Assembly: GCA_900642245.1 (NCBI GenBank)
Contig: CAAAJI010000010.1
Location: 395,224 to 459,223 of the forward strand
DNA length: 64,000 nt
Source: Fragilaria radians
Taxonomy: Eukaryota > Bacillariophyta > Fragilariophyceae > Fragilariales > Fragilariaceae
Reading direction: 5' to 3'
Made by a program: the position numbers and the translations under genes. Below the pieces are notes generated by a model. The model saw only the letters and a list, made by a program, of their open reading frames with translations. It was not told the origin of the DNA and ran no database searches. Each line of letters opens with the position of its first letter. Positions within the stretch are counted from its first letter, which is position 1. Shown one piece after another: positions 1 through 9,330 of the stretch.

Positions 1-125
1 AAGTTAGTTTAGACCTTCAACTCTTTATAATTAAAGAGTTGTCTTCTAATTTAGATCTTTATTTAGATCATAGTTACAACCGTCTTACTTTAGATCCGGT
101 CCTGGATTGTATAACAATACTCTCC
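1..125. repeat. LTR-like dispersed repeat, copy 1 (cut by window edge)
   Basis: This segment aligns by eye with 61157-61284. Both have a run resembling GTTTAGACTCTTT, then an AGATCAT block, then a shared GCTGGATTGTATAA-like end. In the first copy the last block reads CCTGGATTGTATAACAATA. The arrangement resembles the end of a copia-type LTR, but no paired LTR or target duplication is visible because the left side lies outside the window. The assignment as LTR is inference; the similarity between the two segments is seen directly. Confidence 0.4.
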
Positions 126-1194
126 ATTAATAAGCAATAGTTATGCCTCACTAAGTTTATCATAGTAAACTTGTGGTCAATACAGAATAGAATAGTTTAC
201 TTGTAACTATCCGTAGCTAGAGGAGTAAATATACGGATATGTTGATCCTACTACTATTTACAGCAGCATTCAATTCTTACTTTTCTTGTTGTGCTGATGT
301 TTGGGCATAAGACACTCGCATCACAAACTGAAAAATGCTAAGTTTATGGCATTGTCTGATAGATTCCGATCCTGTTGCTTACAATTCCGAGTTGAGTTAT
401 AACAGTAACATTTCATACGGTTTTTCCGATGTTATACCGTCCGTAATGCGGTTCATTTTATTTTGCTCGATTCGCTTGTAACATGGATTCGGCTTCCCCC
501 CTCCCCTGTAGGCATTGTTAAGCACCTTAGTGAATAAGGACCATTTTTACAAATTTATGTTTGAAGGTTATTTGACTTCTATATCAACCTTCAGTTAAAG
601 GTTTAACATGGGTATTTATTGTACTCAATCAAACTATGGTGCCACCCATATCACTTTTCTTTTGCAACACCTGTGATATCTCCAAGTCGTGAAAATAATA
701 CACTACTAGAGAGATATTGTTACTTATTATCAAGTTCAATTCATGTCATATCGAAATATCAACAAGCCTCCAACATTCAGGCCTATTGGACGATTTATCC
801 GTCTTGTTTTCGTTGCGCATCAAATGGAGTGTGGGAACCATCCATTCGAAAACGGATTAGGGATATTGGATAACCGTAGACTATTATTCATTTAGGAATC
901 TAACGAGATACTTAAAAAGACTAGAAATATTTGTGGACGTTTTGAGATCCAGATATCCGGTAAATGAACTAGAAGAGAATACAGAAGCATTGATATGCAA
1001 AAACGTCAAATTTAAGTAGCATTTGACGTCAAAAACTTAATTAACTAATGTCCCCATCAATCTAAGACTAGAAATCAGTGAAAATGTCCGAAGGATGGTT
1101 TCACTTTCGCCGATAAATGAATTATGGTGCAATTCTTTCCGGGTCTCTGAAATCTCAACCTCCTGCCGCAAAAATTCATTGATTGCATGAGAAG
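126..1194. other. Intergenic, AT-rich, 5' flank of the 941-aa gene
   Basis: No supported gene. A short open stretch at 619-873 lacks a recognisable product and starts on a non-ATG codon. The region directly before 1195 should hold the promoter and 5' leader of the next gene, but no distinct element can be named. Confidence 0.5.
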
Positions 1195-4020
1195 ATGCTT
1201 CTTTGTGACGAGTTAAATGACGTGATTTCATTGGAGCACATAAACGAAAGCAATACAAGTGGATGCATTTCCATGAATGTTTCAACTTCGCAAATCGCAG
1301 CCTCGTCAACACTTTCCTCCCTATTCAATGCAGAAGACATCATTCTTTCTAAGAACCAGCAAAAGCAGAAATGCGTACCTTCTCTAGAATCTGCATCAAG
1401 CATGGCATTAAATCAGAACGTTTCTTCTGTTGGTATATTCCGCGGTGGTGAAAATTCCAAAAATGAGGTCACTCGTTCCGCTTCCCTTTCTAATGACGCT
1501 GACAAAGGCCAGCTTTGTGATGACCGGAGTTCCTCCGTTGTGACAAGAGAATCGAATGAAAACATCAATCCTAAGAAAGTAAACTATGAAGTTGTCACTA
1601 AGTGTAGTGTACAGGATTTTGATTTTAACGTTGCTGGAGATAACTCTTTTGATCAAAATGAGTTCCTAAACAACCAGAATGTTGATTTTTCAAAGGAAGT
1701 CGAATATATTGCATCAATCATGTCAAAGAAAGAGAGCACATTAAGTTCAGACCGCTTCCATTCTACTGATTGTCCTGAGATAATGGATATTTGTGTAGAT
1801 TCTCTAGGTGAAAGAATAGGTCGGAGTGAAGCAAATAACTTCAAAAAAAGTGACCGTGACGAAATAAATGAAGCTCGAAACATTAAGAGACAAGTCGATC
1901 TTCCTGAAATACAGAAAATTGGATTGAAAATGAACTTAAAGTCTATGTTACAGAATTCCTCTATTCACAATTTTGACAAGGACGACTCTCTGAACAATAC
2001 GTCTATATCATACCGATTGAATAACCATTCTCGTGCATCAAGCGTCGCCGAAGAATCTTCCCCATTGGGATGTTCCGTGAGCTCATCAGGGAATCACTTA
2101 GAGGAACGATTTCGCGATGAGTGCTATGTCGCCACGGACGATCCTCATGATTTGATCAAGTTTTGCGGTTCTATCCATCACAGCGAGTTGCAATCCTCAC
2201 TTCAAAAGAATGGTACACATGACAGCACTACAACTTCTTCAGTCAGTAAGGATAGCGAAGAGAAACGGAAAACAAAGAGCGACATCATCAGTGAAAAGTT
2301 CGACCACATTCCAGCCATTCATGAAATTGTATTGAAGGAAAATCCAAGTGGGGGATTGCCTAATGCAACTTTTGACTCGTCCGCATTGATCCAAGTTGAA
2401 AGCTTGAAGAAAAATCTAGAGATTGCCAATATTCGAATCAAAGAACTTAATGCATTATGCGAAAATTTGCGAGTCGAGAATGATTCACTTGCTTTAAAGT
2501 TACTGACATCAGAAGAAAAAGCTCAAATGTTATCTACTCTCTCCGCAAGTCATTTTGAGGGAAGATTAGGATTAGAATCCCGTCTGAAAGCCACTCAAAT
2601 AGCATACGAGGACCTTTTGACTGAACACAAGCTTAAGAAAGCACAAAGCGAGATACTGGCCATTAAAAACAAAATGGAAATAAGAGCTTTGGAAAACGAG
2701 ACTTGTCGACTGAAAAAATTCTTGACGTTGTCACGGGAAGCCCAGCGTATTTCTGAAGATGAAATCGCATATCTAGCTGGTTTTGAGATCGATGATTCTA
2801 TAAGCGAAGGGGCTACCGAACCTGGAAGAGATGGGCTTGATAGTGATAATAGCAATATGGATTATAGTTTCAAGTCGTTGGAAAAAAGCAATGAAAACAT
2901 TCCCATGGAAACTCCACTTCGGTCAATATTGAGAAGCATGACCGCGCTTGTTAGCTCGCGCCGCCTCTCTAGTCGTCGCCATTCATCTTCGTCCTCAATA
3001 TCCAAAAATGTCGTTGATTCAGGTCAGAACGAACAAGATGAGAAACTCGGATTCGTTGTATACAAGCATGACAATGTTCTTGGACCAGATCAAAACCAGG
3101 AGAATGCGCAAAATGATACTGCTGACACCATCGAAAGCGAAGAGAAGAAAGATGAAATCGGATCTAACGTTGACGTATTAGAAGTGACTTCAGGATTACC
3201 GAATCAAGATCAAGACGTTGCTGGAAATTCACAGCGAGCTGATTCTTTTGGTCAGGGGGCTCGAAATAACCATGAAGTCCAATGTATGGAGAAGCCCGCA
3301 ATGGAAAACTTACAAAGTACGAATGGCGATCTTAGTCCAGGCCATGTTCGAAGCGGTCCAGGGAAATTTCTGACGTCGATTTGGGAAGTGGTTTCAAACG
3401 CAAGAAGAACGAGCAATGGCGGACCCGATATGCGGCTAGGATCCATGGCTGCAAAACCTGTCACCATTGTGCAATCAAGTAGTGAGTTCATGTATGGCTT
3501 TATGCCCAGAGGTCACGAGGACTTTCAGATTGCAAAGAGGCGTGGAAGTGGAATGAGCATAGAAAGTATTAGCTTTATCTCAGATGGTGGTAAAGCAAAA
3601 AGGCGGGGCAGTGGAATGAGCCTCGAGAGTTTAGACTTCTTCTCTACTCGTTCGATCACCAAAATGAAACGGCGTGCTACTCTTGACGCCAGCGTTAGAT
3701 TTACTTCTGATACAAGCAAAATAGAGCTTGAAAAAGAATTCAAGTCAGAAAGGTTGTCTCAGTGTTCAGTTGCAGATGTTTCGAAGTCATCGAGACGAGG
3801 CAGCTTAGATAGCATGACTTTTGCTGTCTTGAAATCCAAAGGACAAGGAAGCGGGAAAAGTATAGAAAGTTGTGGGTTCCCTGCTTCACAGAGCACTGCA
3901 AGAAGTGACAGGATTATAAGTTTGCATGACCTTGAATCAATTACGATTGATGCATGCCATAAGCCTAGCTATCATGAGAGCGCTGTGACACTGGATAGCT
4001 GTGGACTTCTCGACTCTTGA
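1195..4020 (+). CDS. Large Ser-rich coiled-coil protein with RRGS repeats, function unknown
   Basis: A 941-residue open frame from the first in-frame ATG (1195); the frame is open slightly further upstream from a TTG, so an upstream exon cannot be excluded. Residues 1-390 are Ser/Asn/Asp/Glu-rich and look disordered. Residues about 395-535 form a long heptad-like coiled coil rich in Leu, Glu and Lys. Residues about 585-610 are very basic and Ser-rich (RRLSSRRHSS). The C-terminal part holds four related motifs at residues about 781, 802, 867 and 885, of the type RRGSGMSIES; RRxS is the consensus for basophilic kinases such as PKA. There is no signal peptide, membrane segment or enzyme domain. 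A scaffold or regulated structural protein is plausible, but this is inference. I do not recognise the family. Confidence 0.8.
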   Translation: MLLCDELNDVISLEHINESNTSGCISMNVSTSQIAASSTLSSLFNAEDIILSKNQQKQKCVPSLESASSMALNQNVSSVGIFRGGENSKNEVTRSASLSNDADKGQLCDDRSSSVVTRESNENINPKKVNYEVVTKCSVQDFDFNVAGDNSFDQNEFLNNQNVDFSKEVEYIASIMSKKESTLSSDRFHSTDCPEIMDICVDSLGERIGRSEANNFKKSDRDEINEARNIKRQVDLPEIQKIGLKMNLKSMLQNSSIHNFDKDDSLNNTSISYRLNNHSRASSVAEESSPLGCSVSSSGNHLEERFRDECYVATDDPHDLIKFCGSIHHSELQSSLQKNGTHDSTTTSSVSKDSEEKRKTKSDIISEKFDHIPAIHEIVLKENPSGGLPNATFDSSALIQVESLKKNLEIANIRIKELNALCENLRVENDSLALKLLTSEEKAQMLSTLSASHFEGRLGLESRLKATQIAYEDLLTEHKLKKAQSEILAIKNKMEIRALENETCRLKKFLTLSREAQRISEDEIAYLAGFEIDDSISEGATEPGRDGLDSDNSNMDYSFKSLEKSNENIPMETPLRSILRSMTALVSSRRLSSRRHSSSSSISKNVVDSGQNEQDEKLGFVVYKHDNVLGPDQNQENAQNDTADTIESEEKKDEIGSNVDVLEVTSGLPNQDQDVAGNSQRADSFGQGARNNHEVQCMEKPAMENLQSTNGDLSPGHVRSGPGKFLTSIWEVVSNARRTSNGGPDMRLGSMAAKPVTIVQSSSEFMYGFMPRGHEDFQIAKRRGSGMSIESISFISDGGKAKRRGSGMSLESLDFFSTRSITKMKRRATLDASVRFTSDTSKIELEKEFKSERLSQCSVADVSKSSRRGSLDSMTFAVLKSKGQGSGKSIESCGFPASQSTARSDRIISLHDLESITIDACHKPSYHESAVTLDSCGLLDS
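3535..3879 (+). repeat. In-frame coding repeats (RRGSGMS-ES motif)
   Basis: Two near-identical units start at 3535 and 3598, 63 nt (21 codons) apart, encoding KRRGSGMSIESISF and KRRGSGMSLESLDF. Two degenerate units follow: SSRRGSLDSMTF at 3787-3822 and GQGSGKSIESCGF at 3841-3879. They lie inside the 941-aa protein. A related basic site, KRRATLD, lies between them. The pattern suggests duplication of a short phosphorylatable motif. Confidence 0.8.
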
Positions 4021-4911
4021 TCAAATGTATCAGACTATCGAAAGGTAGCAACAGTGCAACTTTGGAATCTATCTAGGATAGATGTTGCTTTTCACCACTG
4101 AGAAACACTTGCTCCAGAAACCTCATAAAGTATTTGTAACTAAAAATTTTAGTTTCTCATGTTAGATTATCTCGTGACAATAATTACCAGACGTCTTTAT
4201 TCATCAGAGATTTGTTAGTCACAGACACGTAAGATGATAAAGCAGACTCCTATAGAGGAAAATGTTAAATGAATTGTCACAAAACGGTTACATCAGAAAA
4301 ATCCTAGGTCTAAAGTTGCAAAGTGTTATAGGATGGGGTACAAAGAGTGTTATACCTCAATGAAAATGAGCAATTGGAGGAAGAGTTGATGCTGGCAACT
4401 GCGTCAGGGGACGTACTTTTAAGCCGGTTCTGCAAACAGAAATAGGGAACACAAATACCTCAAAGTGGTTCGAATTGGTTGGAAGTGACTTATTGCACTT
4501 ATCCAAATGGACATAACCCAATAGTTTGAAAGCACAGAAATACTTTGTCATAGCCCCAACCACAGTATTTAGATTTTAAAACCTGCTGGAAAATAGTAGA
4601 GATATGAAAGATTTCAAATATGAATTGCAATCACTTCTTGCCAAAACCAATATAATGGTATTAGAAACTAAACATATTCCTTCAATTACAAGCACTATTT
4701 AATCATCAATGAATTTAACTGATCAAAAATTATTAATTATCTCCCAAATTCTAAAGGGGATGAAATTGACTGTTAAACAGTACTCTTCATGCATAGATGT
4801 GTAAATACATGTAATAGATGTATTATCTGTAAAACAGTAAACAATATCTCTGATATCGATAAATCTCATAGCCTATATTAACTTATCCATAGACAAATAA
4901 TTTGCTATTAT
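4021..4911. other. Intergenic, 3' flank of the 941-aa gene
   Basis: AT-rich non-coding sequence with no supported gene. Its last 8 bases, 4904-4911, are the left target-site duplication of the adjacent MITE. Confidence 0.5.
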
Positions 4912-5308
4912 TAGGATACGGCGCTGTAGCTGTAGGTACAGTAGAGCTTCAGAAAAAACCAACTGTAGCTACAGCGCCGTTTCAGCGGCTCCAAACCACC
5001 AATTTTTTTACCACAATTTTTAAGATGAATCAAGCAGCTCCAATAAATGTGTCTTCTTCAGTTGATTATTTTCTCCAACAAGTAAACGACGAAGAATTTA
5101 ATTGTTTTTCCAGCAATCGTGATGAAGAAGAGGTTATGAAGCAGGTCAAACCAGAATCAAATTAAGCTTCAAAACTAATAATAAGTGTGTGGGTTCAATA
5201 TCTATCAAGTGTTTAATTCTCACTGTAGCCTATTGTAGCTGTAGCTGTAGCCTACAGCTACAGTAACGCTACAGTAAAATTGAACTGTAGCTACAGTGCC
5301 GTTCCCTA
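4912..5308. mobile_element. hAT-type MITE, 397 bp, complete with 8-bp target duplication
   Basis: The element is bounded by the perfect 8-bp direct repeat GCTATTAT at 4904-4911 and 5309-5316. Its ends are imperfect inverted repeats: TAGGATACGGCGCTGTAGCT at the left, and TAGGGAACGGCACTGTAGCT read inward from the right on the other strand. Eight-base duplications and short TAGG/CAGG-type ends are hallmarks of the hAT superfamily. The TIR is echoed inside the element at about 4963-4981 and 5222-5280 by many CTGTAGCTACAG units, which would give strong hairpins. No transposase is encoded; the 87-codon open frame across it is incidental. A decayed hAT transposase only about 230 bp away is a possible relative. 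Confidence 0.85.
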
Positions 5309-5540
5309 GCTATTATGGCCTTACAAATTCTTTTATATTTAGTATTTTTCTTAATTCATACGTTCAGACATGTCATTTCATCCCTTGATTACTCTGATCA
5401 AATGAATTAGTAATCATCCAAATTTGCAAGGAGAATGAAATGGGCGGTTTAACCGTTATTGTTTAGAGAAAATCTATATATTTACTTGTATTAGCAGCAA
5501 GCTATGTCTCCTCTACCTAGAGGTGTATACGTGCAGTATT

Positions 5541-6013
5541 TAGGCTCTGCTGCTATCAGATAGCAGAACTTAGAAAAAACCAGCGTTTGCTATCACGCTC
5601 TGCTATCATACTATCAGTTATTGAATTCAATGTCATTATTATCATTTCTATTATTTTAGAGATTAATCTTAAATCTCCCGCTTGGGAAGTTCTTTTTCTT
5701 TTCTTTAAGAATTTGAATAAAAGGATTATAATCATTTTAGTACTTTTCCAAGTCGTTCCAGTGGAGCATTGAGGGATTTCCATTTATGGTAGATAAGCAT
5801 TAATGATAGCTTTCCTTCATTTAAACCCCACTTTTCAAAAGAACTGATCAATGAATTCCTAATCGTATCAGCAGTATGATTCCCTTGTACAGGAGATGCC
5901 TCCAGAGTAAATTCTTGCATTTGAAAATCTTCTGTTAGGTAATGCAATGTTAGTGCCACCAGTGCTGTCATCTTCCTCGATGACCACATGTCAGTTGTCT
6001 CTTTTAATTTGAT
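5541..6013 (-). mobile_element. Decayed hAT transposase with one terminal end
   Basis: Reading the minus strand from 6013, the frame gives IKLKETTDMWSSRKMTALV, followed by a stretch ending at 5732. TTDxWSS is the characteristic start of the RNase H-like catalytic domain of hAT transposases, and the following hydrophobic strand plus FTLEASPVQGNHTADTI fit the same domain. Upstream, and downstream of the Lys/Leu-rich tail, the frame is broken by stops. At 5541 a TAGG-type end with internal GCTATCA palindromes is followed by CTTAGAAAAAACCA, which matches CTTCAGAAAAAACCA in the nearby MITE. I saw no opposite end, so this is a truncated relic. It is a transposon of the host genome, not a virus. Confidence 0.7.
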
Positions 6014-6423
6014 CCTTCATTTCCATACCCATCCAATCAGCTAACTTCATGATGTTTCCCCGATTCAAATTTCGGGAAGGTAACTTTAATGTTCCATCCG
6101 TCGAAGATGCAAGGTCTTAATGAGGTTGCAGTCCACATAGCTGACAATAATTCCATTTACTTTGATTGCCATTTGTTGCCATATTTATTTTCTTCTGGGA
6201 GCTGAATGAAAATGCTTGTGTAGCGTTCAAAATCCAGAACCTTATGATTCATGTGTCTTGGAATCGATATTGGCTTGAAGTTTTTTTTGTAATTCAAAGG
6301 TTAAGGGTTAATTGTGATTGTCAACATTGGCTTGAACATCGACACCAGCTTTCTCTGTTCCTGGAAGCATTCAATAGAATCAGAACTAATAGAACTGATT
6401 TCCTTTATCGAATATCATCATAC

Positions 6424-7335
6424 ATGATATCAGACTATCATGATCCAAAGCTACCTTTTGATGACTCAGAAGGCTCGGGCCACAACCATGCTCCTGACAG
6501 CTCTTCGAGTAATGGTTTAGATATGAACGGATCATTGGAGGAGAGCCTAATTGAAGACGACGATGAACCAGACTTGAAGCGTCAGTGCGTAATAAGTACA
6601 CGCGAGCGCAACAAATATAAGGGTATGCGAATTCGTCAATGCTTATGTGGCTTTTCTGATTGCTTACCGCGTCTAAAGGGATGGATCGACCTAAACGACG
6701 CAAAACGACAAGGTTTCAAGGAGCTTCCTCGTCAATCGTCGAAGACAACACCTGTGGGCATGGAAAAGAATCGAGTTCGGGATATAATGTTTTTGCACTT
6801 AAAAGGTTGTAGATCTCCCAAATATGATGAAAATGACAAAACAAATCGAGAGAGAAAGCTTTTTGTCGCGTTTCATCATTTTCATCCCGCTCTACTGCAA
6901 GAAGGAAACAAGGGACCTTATCCTTACGTTAGCCTAGAGCTTGCAGAGCATGTTGGTGGATTTTCAGAGGCAGATAAGGTGCTACATTTATCTGGTGTAC
7001 TTTTTCATCCAATTCCAAACTATCCCCGAGAGTTAGCAACACGGGATTTTGAAATCGCAGGTGGCATTCGCCTACAAAAGTATGGCCGTCCACGAAAACT
7101 TCCTTCCAAAACGGGCAAGGATCGAATGTCCAGTGCCGCTTTGCAAGGTCGCGTTCGCGAAGTTTTAGGCCAAATGGAACGGGATCCGCTTCAGGTAGCT
7201 AATGAATACATTCGAATGCAAGATCGCTTACAACAAGATGAACATCTGGAAACGAAGAATCAAATATCAGCTTGTTTCAAAGCTGAACTCCCGAGTTCAA
7301 AGAATGATGGAGCGATAAATAGCATTGAAGTATAA
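6424..7335 (+). CDS. Unrecognised Cys/His-containing protein
   Basis: I take the ATG at 6424 as start, giving 303 residues; the frame is open to 6166 but begins there with a TTG and runs into the transposon-derived flank. Residues 1-60 are acidic and disordered. A conserved-looking core follows with C73-x-C75-x4-C80, then C129 and FHHFHP at 150-155, a set that could bind zinc. Residues about 160-215 look like a compact globular part (PYVSLELAEHVGGFSEADKV), followed by a basic stretch (KYGRPRKLPSKTGKDR) resembling a nuclear signal or AT-hook-like GRPRK. The C-terminus is helical and charged. DNA binding is an inference from the Cys/His set and GRPRK; I do not recognise the family. Confidence 0.65.
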   Translation: MISDYHDPKLPFDDSEGSGHNHAPDSSSSNGLDMNGSLEESLIEDDDEPDLKRQCVISTRERNKYKGMRIRQCLCGFSDCLPRLKGWIDLNDAKRQGFKELPRQSSKTTPVGMEKNRVRDIMFLHLKGCRSPKYDENDKTNRERKLFVAFHHFHPALLQEGNKGPYPYVSLELAEHVGGFSEADKVLHLSGVLFHPIPNYPRELATRDFEIAGGIRLQKYGRPRKLPSKTGKDRMSSAALQGRVREVLGQMERDPLQVANEYIRMQDRLQQDEHLETKNQISACFKAELPSSKNDGAINSIEV

Positions 7336-9330
7336 CCTCGCTGTTGCTAAGCTTACGGTGCAAACATAAAGAGGAAGATTGCCCTTTACTTTGATGAATC
7401 TGCAGGATATACTGGAAAAGTGTCTAGACTAAGAATCATGTGAGTTACGCCATAGGCCTGATGAAAGATCATGTAAGTCTTTCGGTCAGGGATCCCTATG
7501 GTATTGCCGGATAAATGAATTACTGATTGGTATTGTTGTCACTTCTGTATTCGCAGCACACGCATGTCCCTTTGATGGTTTCAATGCTAAGGTTTCTGCT
7601 GATTTTGGGCATTTTTCAGATTTTGGAGAGGGATTTAACTTTAATATCTCTGCTGTAATTTAAAGAAGGAAATCGATGTAGATCCTGCGACATTCTCGAA
7701 CTTTAAAAAAAAGAATGTAATTGGATTCAGTTGCATTTAAATATGCAGAGACTGATTCTTTTCGCGATAAAAGTTATCAAGATTTTTTCTCTTGTTTTTC
7801 TCTCCTTCAAACACATAAACCTCCAACTCCTAGGATTACCTCCCTCGGTTTTCATCCTGATACTTCTGACTGTCTCTCCACACAAGGTCTCTAAATTTCG
7901 AATGAGTTTCGATAATCCAGATCCAATTTGTCCATGATGATTTCTCATTATACCTCAAGTTTGCACCACTGATGATAGGGGAAATTTTGTTATAAAGCCA
8001 TTGCTGGGAAATGGGCTATCCCAATGCAATCAATTTTATCTGAAAAGCTGAATGCTGATTCGGTTTGAAAGTCCACTGGTTGCGAAACTACATTCTGAAT
8101 TTAGGTTTACATTTTTCCTACACTTTACTGCTTGTATCATGCTTTAACTCCTTCTTGACTTGGGTCCTTCCATTTATGTATATATTCAACATCTTTATCT
8201 CTCCACATACTCATGCAACTAATGAAGATTCTTGAAAAGTTGTTAATTGAAGAACTGATTTTCCCTTTTCACAATAGCTGTATCTTCCGATATTCCTATT
8301 TCACTTAATGGCGCCTTTTCTCTCAATCTAACTTGGTAACTTCACCTAATTGATAAACACTTGGTTTGCCATTTTATTTCTTCCATATCTTGTTAAGTCA
8401 TGCTTTATCATAATGTTTGATTTACCCCTAAGGTATTGGTTGAGCTGCAAAAAAGGATAAAGAAGAAGTCCACAGGGTTTTTTTGTGCATTTTTCAGTGA
8501 CTAAAGTCACTGAATCACTTTTGTGGTAATGCTGCATCTTTCAGACATTTAACTTTTGTGAAGTATTAGTTTTGGTGAGGTGCTCACCCTCCTAAGACTG
8601 TGAGCCTTTATCAATGAATGAATGTGATTGCTTCTGAAAATTTACCTACGATTTTATGATTTTAAGAGTTCATTTTCAACTAGGCTCCCATCAAATCAAG
8701 AGAGCATGAGACGTGAAATACTTGGTGATTTATCTTAATGCTTCTAGTCATAAGGAAGGTGCACCTTTATGTTTTTTGAAGCGCGGAGTGCTTGACAGCC
8801 AACGTTAGGATGAAGTACACAGAAGCTTGAAAACATCGTTTACGATTTGAATCATAGGCAACATAAAGGCGTGCAGACATGTTGTTGAGACAACCCGACA
8901 ATGAAGTGACATCTGATTTAATCCGATCAGAATTTTACTAGCATCTGATTCTAGCTAAAGGTTTTGAATGGAACCTCCTTAGTGACATTTTTCCGTGCAA
9001 AGTAAGTTACATTTGCTTTGCTATGAAACAATAGTGACCCTTATTTTTTCGACATATCACCACTAGAGTAATAGAGCGTCTTGATCTCCTAAGACAACGC
9101 TAGATTAAAAATATTTCTTGATTTGCTAGTAACTAAGCAATGTCAGTAATGCTTGTTTGATTTTTTGTAGAATTTGATGATTATCTTGAACGACAGCCAC
9201 TTCCAGTATATCATGGTCGTAAAACTTACGTGAAAAACCGAAAACCCCCAAACCAATAACAAAACACACTTCATTGTTTTCCAGGTCAATTTTTTTTTAC
9301 AACCACGCCAACAAGTGAACAACTGACTAA
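7336..9330. other. Intergenic, about 2 kb
   Basis: AT-rich sequence with only short chance open frames on both strands (for example around 7730-7950). No RNA gene, repeat or coding trace could be supported. The last 200 bases lie directly upstream of TOP6B and should contain its promoter and leader. Confidence 0.5.

Noticed and set aside
619..873. 84-codon frame
   Set aside because: Non-ATG start, no domain, no neighbouring evidence of a transcript.
4902..5165. 87-codon frame starting near the MITE edge
   Set aside because: It begins inside the target duplication and runs through the inverted repeat; its Ala/Val/Gly start is only the translated TIR.
6166..6423. N-terminal extension of the Cys/His protein
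   Set aside because: It starts on TTG, has hydrophobic random-looking sequence and reads into the transposon flank; the ATG at 6424 is preferred.
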